The position numbers were made by a program, and so were the translations under genes. The notes under the pieces are model-generated. The model saw nothing but the letters and a program-made list of their open reading frames with translations. It was not told the DNA's origin and searched no databases. A stretch of 64,000 nt of DNA from Alloyangia pacifica (GTDB lineage Bacteria; Pseudomonadota; Alphaproteobacteria; Rhodobacterales; Rhodobacteraceae), in NCBI RefSeq assembly GCF_900116195.1, contig NZ_FOZW01000017.1, forward strand, positions 1 to 64,000. Direction: 5' to 3'. Positions 8,335-15,765 of the stretch are shown here, in pieces (within the stretch, counting starts at the first letter, position 1; each line of letters begins with the position of its first letter).

Positions 8335-9099
8335 CTAGAGCCCGAGGTCTGCAAGTAAGTCGAGGATGGCGGCGTTCCAGCCGTCGGGGCCGGGCAGGGC
8401 GGTGCGTCGAATGCGCCCCGTCTGCTCGCCGGGCAGGGGCGGGATGCCATTGCCGTGATCGTTGCGGATGATGACGCCGCGCGTGGCGGTCTCGATCATC
8501 TCGATGTCGTTGGGGGCATCGCCGAGCGCGATGGAGGTGTCGCAGCCGAGGTCGGCCATGATCCCGGCCATCTGCTGCGCCTTGGTGCCGCCGAAGGACA
8601 AGGTGAGGAACCGCCCGCCCTTGCGTGCGTGGATGCCCTGTTCCGCGAGGGCTTCAAGGAAGGCGTCCTGCTCGGCGTCGCTGCCAGACCAGAGGCCGGG
8701 CTCGGTGAAGCGGCGCTTGCGGGCGAGGGCGGCATTCTCAAGCAGCAGACCGGTGACGCGGGCCACTCCCTCGGCGTCCATGTCGCCAAAGCCCTGGAAG
8801 TGGGTTGCGTAGTCTGGAAGGTCCGCCAGTGCGGCGCGCAGTTTCTCGTATTCGGGCGCGTCTTCCGAAAGCGTGCCGGGCGAGATCCGGTCGGCGCCGT
8901 TCTCGACGATGGCGGGCCAGTCGCCCAGCCCGAGCTCGGCATGCAGCGGCGCGATCTCGGCGGCGGTCTTGGACGAGGCGAGGATCAGCGGGATGTCGCG
9001 CTGTTTCAGCGCGTCGAGCGCTGGCTGGGCGGCGGCGTAGGAGTAGCTGCCATGGTCGAGCAGTGTCCCGTCGAGATCGGTGAAAACCGCCAGCCTCAC
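8335..9099 (-). CDS. gpgP: HAD-family glucosyl-3-phosphoglycerate / mannosyl-3-phosphoglycerate phosphatase
   Basis: This 254-residue cytoplasmic phosphatase should remove the phosphate from the GpgS product to give glucosylglycerate. It is a HAD subfamily IIB protein: motif I DLDGTLLD at residues 8-15, motif II in ILASSKT (S42, S43, a typical MPGP-family motif) and motif IV GDAPNDIEM near 190. MPGP-type enzymes often accept both glucosyl- and mannosyl-3-phosphoglycerate; the glucosyl substrate is inferred from gpgS, which starts 12 bp downstream. This is the first gene of the operon, so its promoter should lie in the 9100-9430 interval. Confidence 0.88.
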   Translation of the reverse strand: MRLAVFTDLDGTLLDHGSYSYAAAQPALDALKQRDIPLILASSKTAAEIAPLHAELGLGDWPAIVENGADRISPGTLSEDAPEYEKLRAALADLPDYATHFQGFGDMDAEGVARVTGLLLENAALARKRRFTEPGLWSGSDAEQDAFLEALAEQGIHARKGGRFLTLSFGGTKAQQMAGIMADLGCDTSIALGDAPNDIEMIETATRGVIIRNDHGNGIPPLPGEQTGRIRRTALPGPDGWNAAILDLLADLGL

Positions 9100-9273
9100 G
9101 TTCTGCTCCTTCTTCTATCCCCGCGGCCAGTTAAGCCGATGGGATCGGGGAAGGGAACAGGGGCGGGGCGAGGAAATGGCTAAGATGCCGGGATTGGACG
9201 GAAAAGAGGCAACGGGCAGATATGGGGCGTTGATGCAGGGGGGCGGGCCAGTGTCGGTCCATGAGGTGGTGCA

Positions 9274-9333
9274 AGAACGGCGGGGGCCGCGCCTTGGTCC
9301 GGCCAAGCCCATAGGAGTGCCCACCGCCGTTCT
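9274..9333. other. Nested inverted repeat, possible structured RNA
   Basis: AGAACGGCGGGGG (9274-9286) pairs with CCC-A-CCGCCGTTCT (9320-9333, one bulged A). Inside lies a second hairpin CTTGG-TCCGG-CCAAG (9293-9307). An outer arm GGGCGGGC (9241-9248) could pair with GCCCGCCC (9347-9354), leaving a central bubble. This rod-like fold recalls regulatory RNAs such as 6S RNA, but I cannot match it to a known family and the transcribed strand is unknown. Confidence 0.4.
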
Positions 9334-9343
9334 ACAATGACAG

Positions 9344-9400
9344 AGCGCCCGCCCGTGGGGACAGGCCGGCGCTCGCCTTGTGGGGCTTTGCCTTGAAGCG
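9344..9400 (-). repeat. Intergenic repeat family B, copy 1
   Basis: Read on the minus strand it has TTCAAGGC-AAAGCC, then GGCGAGCGCCGGCCTGTC and a closing GGCGCT. The arms AGCGCC and GGCGCT make a 30-nt hairpin at 9344-9373. The copy lies 3' of metF. The same order of blocks occurs at 14.37-14.42 kb, with a partial third copy at 14.49-14.53 kb. Confidence 0.65.
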
Positions 9401-9430
9401 GAGCGCAGGCTTGCGCCCCGCGCGACGCCC

Positions 9431-10297
9431 TCAGGCGACGTTCTCGAGCTTGTTGTCCGGCGTCACGCCAAGCGCGTAGCACACGTCGCGGGTCAGCTCG
9501 GGGCGGTTGAGCGTGTAGAAGTGCAGCTTGTCGACGCCACCCTCCAGCAGCTCGTTGCAGAGCTCGGTGCACATCGCCGTCGCCAGCAGGTCCTGACGGT
9601 CGTCGCGCTCGGCCTTCTCGAAGGCCTCGATCACCCAGGCGGGGATCTTGGTGCCGGTGGCCTCGGCGAAGCGGCGCGCGCCCTTCCAGTTCTCGATCGG
9701 CAGGATGCCCGGCACGATCGGCTTGTCGATGCCCGCCTTCTCGCATTCATCGCGGAAGCGGAAGAAGCTCTCGGCTTCGAAAAAGAACTGCGTCAGCGCC
9801 TCCGACGCGCCGGCGTCGAACTTGCGCTTGAGGTACTCCACATCGGCGGTGGCCGAGGGGGCCTCGGGGTGCTTGTCGGGATAGGCACCGACGCGGATGG
9901 TGAAATCACCGGCTTCGCGCAGTGCCTCGATCAGCTCGATCGACGAGTTGAAGCCCTCGGGGTGGGGGGTGAAGCCATTGGCGCCCTTTGGCGGGTCGCC
10001 GCGCAGCGCGACGATGTCGTTCACGCCGGCGTCCTTGAACTGGCGCGCGATGGCCAGCGTCTCCTCGCGGGTGGCATCGACGCAGGTCAGGTGTGCCGCG
10101 ACCTTCAGGCCGGAGTTCTTGTGCAGGGTGGCGACGACGTCACGGGTCAGCTCGCGCGTGGTGCCGCCGGCACCATAGGTGACCGACACGAAGCGCGGAC
10201 CGAGCGGCGAGAGCGCCTGCACCGTGTCCCACAGCCGGAAGGTCGCCTCGATGTTGCGGGGCGGGAAGAATTCGAAAGAGATGTCGGGGCGGGTCAT
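9431..10297 (-). CDS. metF: 5,10-methylenetetrahydrofolate reductase MetF
   Basis: MetF reduces 5,10-methylene-THF to 5-methyl-THF, the methyl donor for methionine synthase. The 288-residue flavoprotein begins with the conserved SFEFFPPR strand and shows VSVTYGAGGTTR (about 37-48), HLTCVDATREE near 70 and LRGDPPKG near 98, all typical of the FAD-binding barrel. The start at 10297 (MTRPDIS) agrees with family length; a longer frame reaching 10339 has no homology and runs into the operator. It is divergent from a MetR-type LysR gene with 98 bp between, the arrangement expected for MetR control of methyl-group synthesis. Family B repeat sequence follows the stop codon. Confidence 0.95.
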   Translation of the reverse strand: MTRPDISFEFFPPRNIEATFRLWDTVQALSPLGPRFVSVTYGAGGTTRELTRDVVATLHKNSGLKVAAHLTCVDATREETLAIARQFKDAGVNDIVALRGDPPKGANGFTPHPEGFNSSIELIEALREAGDFTIRVGAYPDKHPEAPSATADVEYLKRKFDAGASEALTQFFFEAESFFRFRDECEKAGIDKPIVPGILPIENWKGARRFAEATGTKIPAWVIEAFEKAERDDRQDLLATAMCTELCNELLEGGVDKLHFYTLNRPELTRDVCYALGVTPDNKLENVA

Positions 10298-10337
10298 TGG
10301 CCGGGACTCCGAGTTTGGATTTCGGTCCTTGTGACAC

Positions 10338-10362
10338 ATGAGCCTTTGTGAGACAAACTCAT
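10338..10362. promoter_or_regulatory. Candidate LysR (MetR) operator between metF and metR
   Basis: ATGAG-CC-TTTGT-GAG-ACAAA-CTCAT: 5-bp outer arms (10338-10342, 10358-10362) flank the perfect inner repeat TTTGT / ACAAA (10345-10349, 10353-10357). The interrupted dyad sits in the 98-bp divergent gap. It differs from the TGAA-N5-TTCA box of enteric MetR, so assignment rests on position and symmetry. Confidence 0.45.
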
Positions 10363-10395
10363 ACTTCTCAAGAACAACATGAGGCGAACACTGGG

Positions 10396-11301
10396 ATGCA
10401 CATCGAGTTTCGTCATCTTCGCACGATCAAGGCCATCCACGAGGCCGGTGGGCTCGCGCGTGCCGCCGATCAGCTGAACATAACGCAATCGGCGCTGTCT
10501 CACCAGATCAAGGGTCTGGAGGATCAGGCGGGGGTCGAGCTTTTTGTGCGCCGCTCCAAGCCGATGAAGCTGTCCGCCGCCGGTCTGCGGCTGCTGCGGC
10601 TCGCGGATCAGGTGCTGCCGCAGGTCGAGGCGGCGATGGCCGAGTTCGACGGGCTGCGCAAGGGCTCGGTCGGACGGCTGCACATCGCCATCGAGTGTCA
10701 CGCCTGTTTCGAATGGCTTTTCCCGGTGCTCGAGGGCTTTCGCAAGAGCTGGGGCGATGTCGATGTCGACATCCGGCCCGGGCTCGCCTTCGATGCGCTG
10801 CCGGCGCTGGTGAAGGAGGAGGTGGACGTGGTGATCTCCTCGGATCCCGAGGACCTGCCGGGCGTCACCTTCACCCCGCTCTTCGAGTATCACCCGGTCT
10901 TTGTCGCCTCGGCCTCGCATCCGCTTGCCGAGAAGCCGTGGATCGACGCGCAGGACTTCCGCGGCGAGACGCTGATCACCTATCCGGTGGACCGGGCGCG
11001 GCTGGATATCTTCTCGCAATTGCTGACCCCGGCGAAAGTCGAACCGGCGGCGATTCGCCAAGTCGAGCTGACTGCGGTGATTCTGCTTTTGGTTGCTTCG
11101 AATCGCGGGGTCGCGGTTTTGCCCGATTGGGTGGTGCGCGAGGTGAAATACAATTCGGACTACATCACCCGGCCATTGACCGAGGCGGGGATCACCCGGC
11201 ACCTCTACGCCGCGACCCGCACGGAGGATCTCGACAAGCCCTTCATGATGGATCTGATCCGCCTCGCCGGACAGGAGGCACGTCGCCTGCAGTCGCAATG
11301 A
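10396..11301 (+). CDS. metR: LysR-family transcriptional regulator, MetR type
   Basis: This 301-residue regulator has an N-terminal winged helix-turn-helix (about 1-60; LARAADQLNITQSALSHQIK) and a periplasmic-binding-protein-like effector domain from about 90 to the end. The HIEFRHLRTIKAI beginning, the ECHACFEWLFPVL stretch and the divergent metF support MetR, which senses homocysteine and activates methionine synthesis genes. The start at 10396 matches the family; the in-frame ATG at 10348 would place the operator inside the gene. It is followed by a terminator shared with the cold-shock gene. Confidence 0.85.
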   Translation: MHIEFRHLRTIKAIHEAGGLARAADQLNITQSALSHQIKGLEDQAGVELFVRRSKPMKLSAAGLRLLRLADQVLPQVEAAMAEFDGLRKGSVGRLHIAIECHACFEWLFPVLEGFRKSWGDVDVDIRPGLAFDALPALVKEEVDVVISSDPEDLPGVTFTPLFEYHPVFVASASHPLAEKPWIDAQDFRGETLITYPVDRARLDIFSQLLTPAKVEPAAIRQVELTAVILLLVASNRGVAVLPDWVVREVKYNSDYITRPLTEAGITRHLYAATRTEDLDKPFMMDLIRLAGQEARRLQSQ

Positions 11302-11375
11302 TAAAACGTCCGACTGCAACGCTGGCAAGCGCCAGTCCCGCTACGGGCTGACGTGTGCGGGTACACCCCCGCTGG

Positions 11376-11401
11376 GACCCGACCCCGGATGGGGTAGGGT
11401 C
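11376..11401. terminator. Hairpin terminator between metR and the cold-shock gene
   Basis: GACCC-G-ACCCC (11376-11386) pairs with GGGGT-A-GGGTC (11391-11401) around GGAT, with one G/A mismatch. AT-rich sequence follows on the right (ATTCTATG). Converging genes can both use it. Confidence 0.6.
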
Positions 11402-11422
11402 ATTCTATGTAAGATATTGTTA

Positions 11423-11629
11423 TTAAAGTGTTTTGAGGTCGGACGCCATCATGCGTCCATCGCGGCCTTCCTTGAGCTCGTAGCTCACTTTCTGATTGTC
11501 CGCGAGGCCGGTAAGCCCCGAACGTTCGACGGCCGAGATATGAACGAAGACGTCCTTGCCCCCTTCTTCGGGCGCGATGAAGCCGTAGCCTTTAGTGGTA
11601 TTGAACCATTTCACGGTGCCGCTCGGCAT
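11423..11629 (-). CDS. Cold-shock domain protein
   Basis: The 68-residue protein is a single cold-shock domain: the RNP1 motif KGYGFIAPEEG and RNP2 motif DVFVHIS are both present, after the typical GTVKWFN beginning. Such proteins bind single-stranded RNA or DNA and act as RNA chaperones in the cytoplasm. The start at 11629 has AAGGAG 9 nt upstream; the frame extends 19 codons further without homology. The 242-bp gap to the divergent ArsC-like gene leaves room for the long 5' leader common in csp transcripts. Confidence 0.93.
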   Translation of the reverse strand: MPSGTVKWFNTTKGYGFIAPEEGGKDVFVHISAVERSGLTGLADNQKVSYELKEGRDGRMMASDLKTL

Positions 11630-11871
11630 GTGTCCGTGCTCCTTCCAACTTTCCTGTTTGTACCCGTAATGCGGGCGCCCCGTCACATTCGCCTCTCAGC
11701 GGAAGGAATGCCCGTCCCGGTCGAAAACACGGGAAAATCTAGGCTTTCCGGGTCTGATCATCGAAGGTCACGGCCCAAGAGTTGCACGGTGTCTGCAAAA
11801 ATCAAGAGAAACACTTCGCAGTTGCGGCATTAGGCAATAAATGGTGCCGGGAAAGATCAAGGAGATGGCGG

Positions 11872-12186
11872 ATGCTGATATACGGGCTGAAAACCTGCGA
11901 TACCTGCCGGAAAGCGCTGAAAGCGCTGCCGGATGCGGAGTTTCTCGATGTGCGGGCCGATGGCGTGCCGAGCGCGGTGATCGATGCCGCGCTGGCGGAG
12001 TTCGGCGAAAAGCTGGTGAACACCCGTTCGACCACCTGGCGCGAACTGGATGATGCGCAGCGCGCCCGCCCGGCCAAGGAGCTGCTGGCGGATCACCCGA
12101 CGCTGATGAAACGGCCGCTGATCGTCGACGGCGAGACCATGTACCTCGGCTGGACCAAGGACGTGCAGGCCTCGGTCGCCGGGTGA
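11872..12186 (+). CDS. ArsC/Spx-like thioredoxin-fold protein
   Basis: This 104-residue protein belongs to the ArsC/Spx/YffB family. It has the N-terminal CDTCRKAL motif (Cys9, Cys12) and the KRPLIVDG segment near 84-91. Family members are arsenate reductases or thiol-dependent regulators. The context holds no arsenic genes, so an arsenate role is not supported; the YffB-like length suggests a general thiol function. The start at 11872 is set by AAGGAG (11859-11864), 7 nt upstream. It is followed by a bidirectional terminator facing thrS. Confidence 0.85.
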   Translation: MLIYGLKTCDTCRKALKALPDAEFLDVRADGVPSAVIDAALAEFGEKLVNTRSTTWRELDDAQRARPAKELLADHPTLMKRPLIVDGETMYLGWTKDVQASVAG

Positions 12187-12233
12187 GGGCACGCGTCGCC
12201 AGGCACACAGTGTGCTAAGTGCTTGAAACGTAA

Positions 12234-12262
12234 AAAGCCCCGGACGCTTGTCCGGGGCTTTC
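12234..12262. terminator. Bidirectional terminator between the ArsC-like gene and thrS
   Basis: AAAGCCCCGGAC (12234-12245) and GTCCGGGGCTTT (12250-12261) form a perfect 12-bp stem with a 4-nt loop, with A- and T-rich flanks on either side. Confidence 0.88.
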
Positions 12263-12280
12263 TCGTTTCTGGCGGTCAGA

Positions 12281-14227
12281 TCAGCGCAGGTCGGGCGCGG
12301 TGGCGTCCAGCGACAGCGCCGCGACGATTTCGTCGAGGCTCTGCACCGCGGTCTGCTTCTCGCCGAGACGGCGCACGGTGACGGTGCGCTCCTCGACCTC
12401 GCGGTGACCCACGGCGAGGATCACCGGAACCTTGCCGACCGAGTGCTCGCGCACCTTGTAGTTGATCTTCTCGTTGCGCGTGTCGGCCTCGGCGCGGACG
12501 CCAGCGGCCTTCAGCGCGGCGACGACCTCGAGCACGTAGTCATCCGCCTCGGAGGTGATCGAGGCGACCACGACCTGCCGCGGTGCGAGCCAGAACGGCA
12601 GCTTGCCGGCGTGTTCCTCGATCAGGATGCCGATGAAGCGCTCGAAGGATCCCAGCACGGCGCGGTGCAGCATGACCGGGCGGTGCTTTTCGCCGTCCTG
12701 GCCGATGAAGCTCGCATCCAGACGCTCGGGCAGGTTGGGGTCCACCTGCAGCGTGCCGCACTGCCAGTCCCGGCCGATCGCGTCGGTCAGGGTGAACTCG
12801 AGCTTGGGACCGTAGAAGGCGCCTTCGCCTTCCTGGATCTCGTACTCGTAGCCCGCGGCCTTGCAGGCGTCGCCAAGCGCCGCCTCGACGCGGTCCCAGC
12901 TCTCGTCCGAGCCGATGCGCTTCTCGGGGCGGGTCGAGAGCTTGATCGTCCAGTTCTCGAAGCCCAGATCGGCGTAGATCGACGCGAGGAACTCGATGAA
13001 CTTCTTGGTTTCTGCCTCGATCTGGTCGTCGGTGCAGAAGATGTGCGCGTCGTCCTGGGTGAAGCCGCGGACCCGCATGATGCCATGCAGCGCGCCCGAG
13101 GGCTCGTACCGGTTGCACGAGCCGAACTCGGCCATGCGCAGCGGCAGGTCGCGGTAGGACTTCAGGCCCTGGTTAAACACCTGCACGTGGCAGGGGCAGT
13201 TCATCGGCTTGAGCGCGTTGATTGCCTTCTCGCGGGCATGCTCCTCGTCCACTTCGACGATGAACATGTTCTCCTGGTAGTTGTCCCAGTGCCCGGATTT
13301 TTCCCAGAGCTTGCGATCGACGACCTGAGGCGTGTTCACCTCGACGTAGCCGTCCCGCTCCTGGCGGCGGCGCATGTAGTCCTGCAGCGTGGTGTAGATC
13401 TTCCAGCCGTTGGGATGCCAGAAGATCTGCCCTGGTGCCTCCGGCTGCAGGTGGAAGAGGTCCATCTCGCGGCCCAGCTTGCGGTGGTCGCGCTTGGCGG
13501 CTTCCTCGAGGAAGTTGAGGTACTTCTTCAGCTCGTCGCGGTTGCGGAAGGCCACGCCGGTGATGCGCTGCAGCATCGGGCGCGAGACGTCGCCGAACCA
13601 ATAGGCGCCAGAGACGCCCATCAGCTTGAAGGCATCCGACGGCAGCTGGCCGGTGTTCTGCAGGTGCGGGCCGCGGCAGAGGTCCTGCCACTCGCCGTGC
13701 CAGTACATGCGGATCGGCGCATCCGCGGGGATGCGGTCCACCAGCTCGACCTTGTAGCCCTCGCCGCTGTCTTCATAGAACTTGCGGGCGCGCTCGCGGT
13801 CCCAGATCTCGGTCTTCACCTCGTCGCGGGCGTTGATGATCTCTTTCATCTTCGCCTCGATCTGGCCGAGGTCCTCCGGCGTGAAGGGCTCCGCACGGTC
13901 GAAGTCGTAGAACCAGCCGTGGTCGGTGACCGGGCCGATGGTGACCTTGGTGTCGGGCCAAATCTCCTGCACCGCGCGTGCCATCACGTGCGCGAGGTCG
14001 TGGCGGATCAGCTCGAGCGCCTGGTCCTCGTCCTGCAGGGTGTGGATCGCGATGGTGCTGTCGGCGTCGATGGGCCATTGCAGGTCCCAATGCGCGCCGT
14101 TCACGGTGGCGGAGATGGCCTTTTTCGAAAGGCTCTTGGAAATGGCTGCGGCAACGTCGGCAGGGGTCACGCCCTTGTCGAACTCGCGCGCATTGCCATC
14201 GGGGAATGTCAGGGAAATCTGGCTCAT
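12281..14227 (-). CDS. thrS: Threonyl-tRNA synthetase
   Basis: ThrRS charges tRNA-Thr. The 648-residue product matches the bacterial length of about 640. Domain order is TGS (1-63), the N2 editing domain (about 65-225), the class II catalytic core (about 240-530) and an anticodon-binding domain at the C-terminus. Zinc-binding and active-site stretches are visible: MNCPCHVQ with the zinc-ligand cysteine, [16 protein letters not shown] (motif 2) and [14 protein letters not shown] (motif 3). The start at 14227 ([11 protein letters not shown]) has GAGGAG upstream; the frame runs 36 codons further without homology. It appears monocistronic. Confidence 0.97.
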   Translation of the reverse strand: MSQISLTFPDGNAREFDKGVTPADVAAAISKSLSKKAISATVNGAHWDLQWPIDADSTIAIHTLQDEDQALELIRHDLAHVMARAVQEIWPDTKVTIGPVTDHGWFYDFDRAEPFTPEDLGQIEAKMKEIINARDEVKTEIWDRERARKFYEDSGEGYKVELVDRIPADAPIRMYWHGEWQDLCRGPHLQNTGQLPSDAFKLMGVSGAYWFGDVSRPMLQRITGVAFRNRDELKKYLNFLEEAAKRDHRKLGREMDLFHLQPEAPGQIFWHPNGWKIYTTLQDYMRRRQERDGYVEVNTPQVVDRKLWEKSGHWDNYQENMFIVEVDEEHAREKAINALKPMNCPCHVQVFNQGLKSYRDLPLRMAEFGSCNRYEPSGALHGIMRVRGFTQDDAHIFCTDDQIEAETKKFIEFLASIYADLGFENWTIKLSTRPEKRIGSDESWDRVEAALGDACKAAGYEYEIQEGEGAFYGPKLEFTLTDAIGRDWQCGTLQVDPNLPERLDASFIGQDGEKHRPVMLHRAVLGSFERFIGILIEEHAGKLPFWLAPRQVVVASITSEADDYVLEVVAALKAAGVRAEADTRNEKINYKVREHSVGKVPVILAVGHREVEERTVTVRRLGEKQTAVQSLDEIVAALSLDATAPDLR

Positions 14228-14369
14228 AGGCCTAGTCTCCTCGTCGGTCTGGCGCCCACGGAACGCCCGGTTGCGGGTTATGTGTCGTGCCGCCTTGTGG
14301 CCCTCGGGGGAGGGGGTGTCAAGCGGCGGAACCAAGGCCGCCGCGAGAGCGTCGTGCCGGTTCGCCCGG

Positions 14370-14422
14370 ATTCAAGGCGAAGCCGCCGGGCGAGCGCCGG
14401 CCCGTCTCGGCGGGCTGGCGCT
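14370..14422 (+). repeat. Intergenic repeat family B, copy 2
   Basis: TTCAAGGCGAAGCC precedes GGCGAGCGCCGGCCCG. The hairpin arms AGCGCCGGCCCG (14393-14404) and CGGGCTGGCGCT (14411-14422) pair over 12 positions with a single G-T wobble, closed by TCTCGG and followed by TTTGATC. Confidence 0.7.
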
Positions 14423-14488
14423 TTGATCACGCAGCTAGGCGTTCACGTGTTTGCCGGACTTGGCGGGGATAAAGCGCAGACGTCAATC

Positions 14489-14528
14489 GTAGCAGCGCCA
14501 TCCCACGGGCCGGCGCTCGCCCTGCTAC
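14489..14528 (-). repeat. Intergenic repeat family B, copy 3 (partial)
   Basis: CGGGCCGGCGCTCGCC (14506-14521) is a perfect 16-bp inverted copy of 14389-14404. The hairpin is AGCGCC / GGCGCT (14494-14499, 14512-14517) with outer arms GTAGC / GCTAC. It lies 14 nt beyond the amidohydrolase stop and may act as its terminator. Confidence 0.65.
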
Positions 14529-14541
14529 TGTTGCGCGCTTG

Positions 14542-15765
14542 TCAGGGTCGCAAAATCCTCGGCGCGGGTGCCTCGAAGGTCATCTTCCCGCCCCGCATCC
14601 CCCAGAGCGGCCGCCTGATCTCGGCCACGGCGGCGGCGCGGCTGTCGCAGGGCAGCAGCACCAGATCGGCGGGGGCGCCCTCCTCGATCCGGTCGGAGAC
14701 GCCGAGCAACCGGAAGGGATCGCTGCTCACCATCGCAAAGCAGGCCGTCAGCTCCTCGGGCCCGCCCAGCTGCGCCACGTTGGCAAAGAGGTTCGCCATC
14801 CGCGGCAGCGAGCAGTCGCCGTAGGGGGTGAAGGGGTTCAGTACGTTGTTTGTCGCCACGGTGCAGCAGACGCCGCCCGCGTGGAAGCGATGCGCCGGGG
14901 CGACGCCGCGCGGCACCGCGTGGTCATGGTCACGCCCGGTGATGAAGAGGTCCGTCGCCGGCAGCACGGTCAGCGCGATCCCGGCCTCCTTCAGCAGCGC
15001 GATGCTCTGCGCCAGCGCGTCCGGGGGCAACATCGAGAGCTTGGTCACATGGCCGATCGCCACGCGCCCCTGCATGCGATGTGCGATGGTCTGCCGCGCC
15101 ACCTCGTCGAGGTGCCGCCAGCTGGTGTCGAGGTCGAAATCGAGGTGGAAGTCGAGGTCCACGTCGAACTCCCGCGCCATGGCGAAAAGCAGGGCGATAT
15201 GCCCCTCGGGGTCGGTGTCGGTGTAGGGGCAGCCGCCGAGCAGATCCGCGCCGCCTGCGAGCGCGGCGCGCAGCAGCTCTTCGGTACCGGGGTAGTTCAG
15301 CAATCCCTCCTGCGGAAAGACGCAGATCTGCAGGTCGAGCGCCCATGAATAGTTGGCCTTCAGTTGCTTGACCGCTTCGAAGCCCGCCAGACCGATCACC
15401 GGGTCGATCTCGACTTGCGTGCGGATAAGCGTGGTGCCCTGTCCGATGGCCTGCTCCAGCACCCGCGCGCCGCGGGCGTAGACGTCCTCGGTGGTGAAAC
15501 CCTTCTTGGCGGCAGTCACCGCGGCCAGCGCGCCCTTCAGGTCGCCGGTCCGGTTTACCGCCCGCTCAAGGATGCAGGCCTTGTCGAGATGCAGGTGGCT
15601 GTCGGCGAAGCCGCGGAAGATCATGCCTCCGCTGGCATCGAGCGTTGGGGCGTCGCTGGCGATGTCGGGCGCGATTGTCGCGATGCGCCCCTGCGCCACG
15701 CCGATGTCCACCGGGGCGGCGCCGTCCGACAGGCGCGCCCGGCGGATGATGAGATCGAGTGTCAT
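14542..15765 (-). CDS. Amidohydrolase-superfamily protein related to cytosine deaminase
   Basis: This 407-residue cytoplasmic protein has the amidohydrolase barrel of the CodA/AtzC group. Metal ligands H57 and H59 (SHLHLDK), H207 and H239 are present. At the position of the CodA catalytic glutamate (HCDE) it has HLDF (F210), and the strand-8 aspartate (HDD in CodA) is replaced by TNN (residues 305-307), so classical deaminase chemistry is doubtful. Its start overlaps the stop of the fused transporter gene by 4 bp (ATGA), so it should act on the imported compound or a product of it. Substrate unknown; a cyclic amide or amine is the family expectation. Confidence 0.8.
   Translation of the reverse strand: MTLDLIIRRARLSDGAAPVDIGVAQGRIATIAPDIASDAPTLDASGGMIFRGFADSHLHLDKACILERAVNRTGDLKGALAAVTAAKKGFTTEDVYARGARVLEQAIGQGTTLIRTQVEIDPVIGLAGFEAVKQLKANYSWALDLQICVFPQEGLLNYPGTEELLRAALAGGADLLGGCPYTDTDPEGHIALLFAMAREFDVDLDFHLDFDLDTSWRHLDEVARQTIAHRMQGRVAIGHVTKLSMLPPDALAQSIALLKEAGIALTVLPATDLFITGRDHDHAVPRGVAPAHRFHAGGVCCTVATNNVLNPFTPYGDCSLPRMANLFANVAQLGGPEELTACFAMVSSDPFRLLGVSDRIEEGAPADLVLLPCDSRAAAVAEIRRPLWGMRGGKMTFEAPAPRILRP

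Larger units (their letters stand above)
9100..9430. other. Intergenic region with nested inverted repeats between metF and gpgP
   Basis: There is no convincing CDS here. From right to left it holds a repeat of family B (9344-9400), a nested inverted repeat (9274-9333) and then about 170 bp that should carry the promoter for gpgP-gpgS. The open frames that cross it translate a characteristic GERRPV-like peptide, which is also seen at 14.4 kb; that reflects the DNA repeat rather than a gene. Confidence 0.5.
14228..14541. other. Intergenic region upstream of thrS with two inverted repeat copies
   Basis: The 314-bp gap contains two head-to-head copies of repeat family B and, beyond them, the likely thrS promoter. 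A T-box-like leader is not seen. No CDS is supported. Confidence 0.55.

Noticed and set aside
9206-9394. Calling the metF-downstream fold a 6S RNA
   Set aside because: The rod-and-bubble shape is suggestive, but I could not match conserved 6S sequence positions and a family B repeat occupies one arm; kept only as a structured element.
9180-9746. Minus-strand frame with GERRPV-type peptide, also seen at 14.4 kb
   Set aside because: The shared peptide is a translation of the DNA repeat; the frame overlaps metF out of frame and has no start signal.
12248-14824. 858-codon plus-strand open frame opposite thrS
   Set aside because: It is antisense to a clear ThrRS gene, rich in His, Arg, Val and Gly as expected from the reverse strand of GC-rich coding DNA, and has no domain or ribosome binding site.
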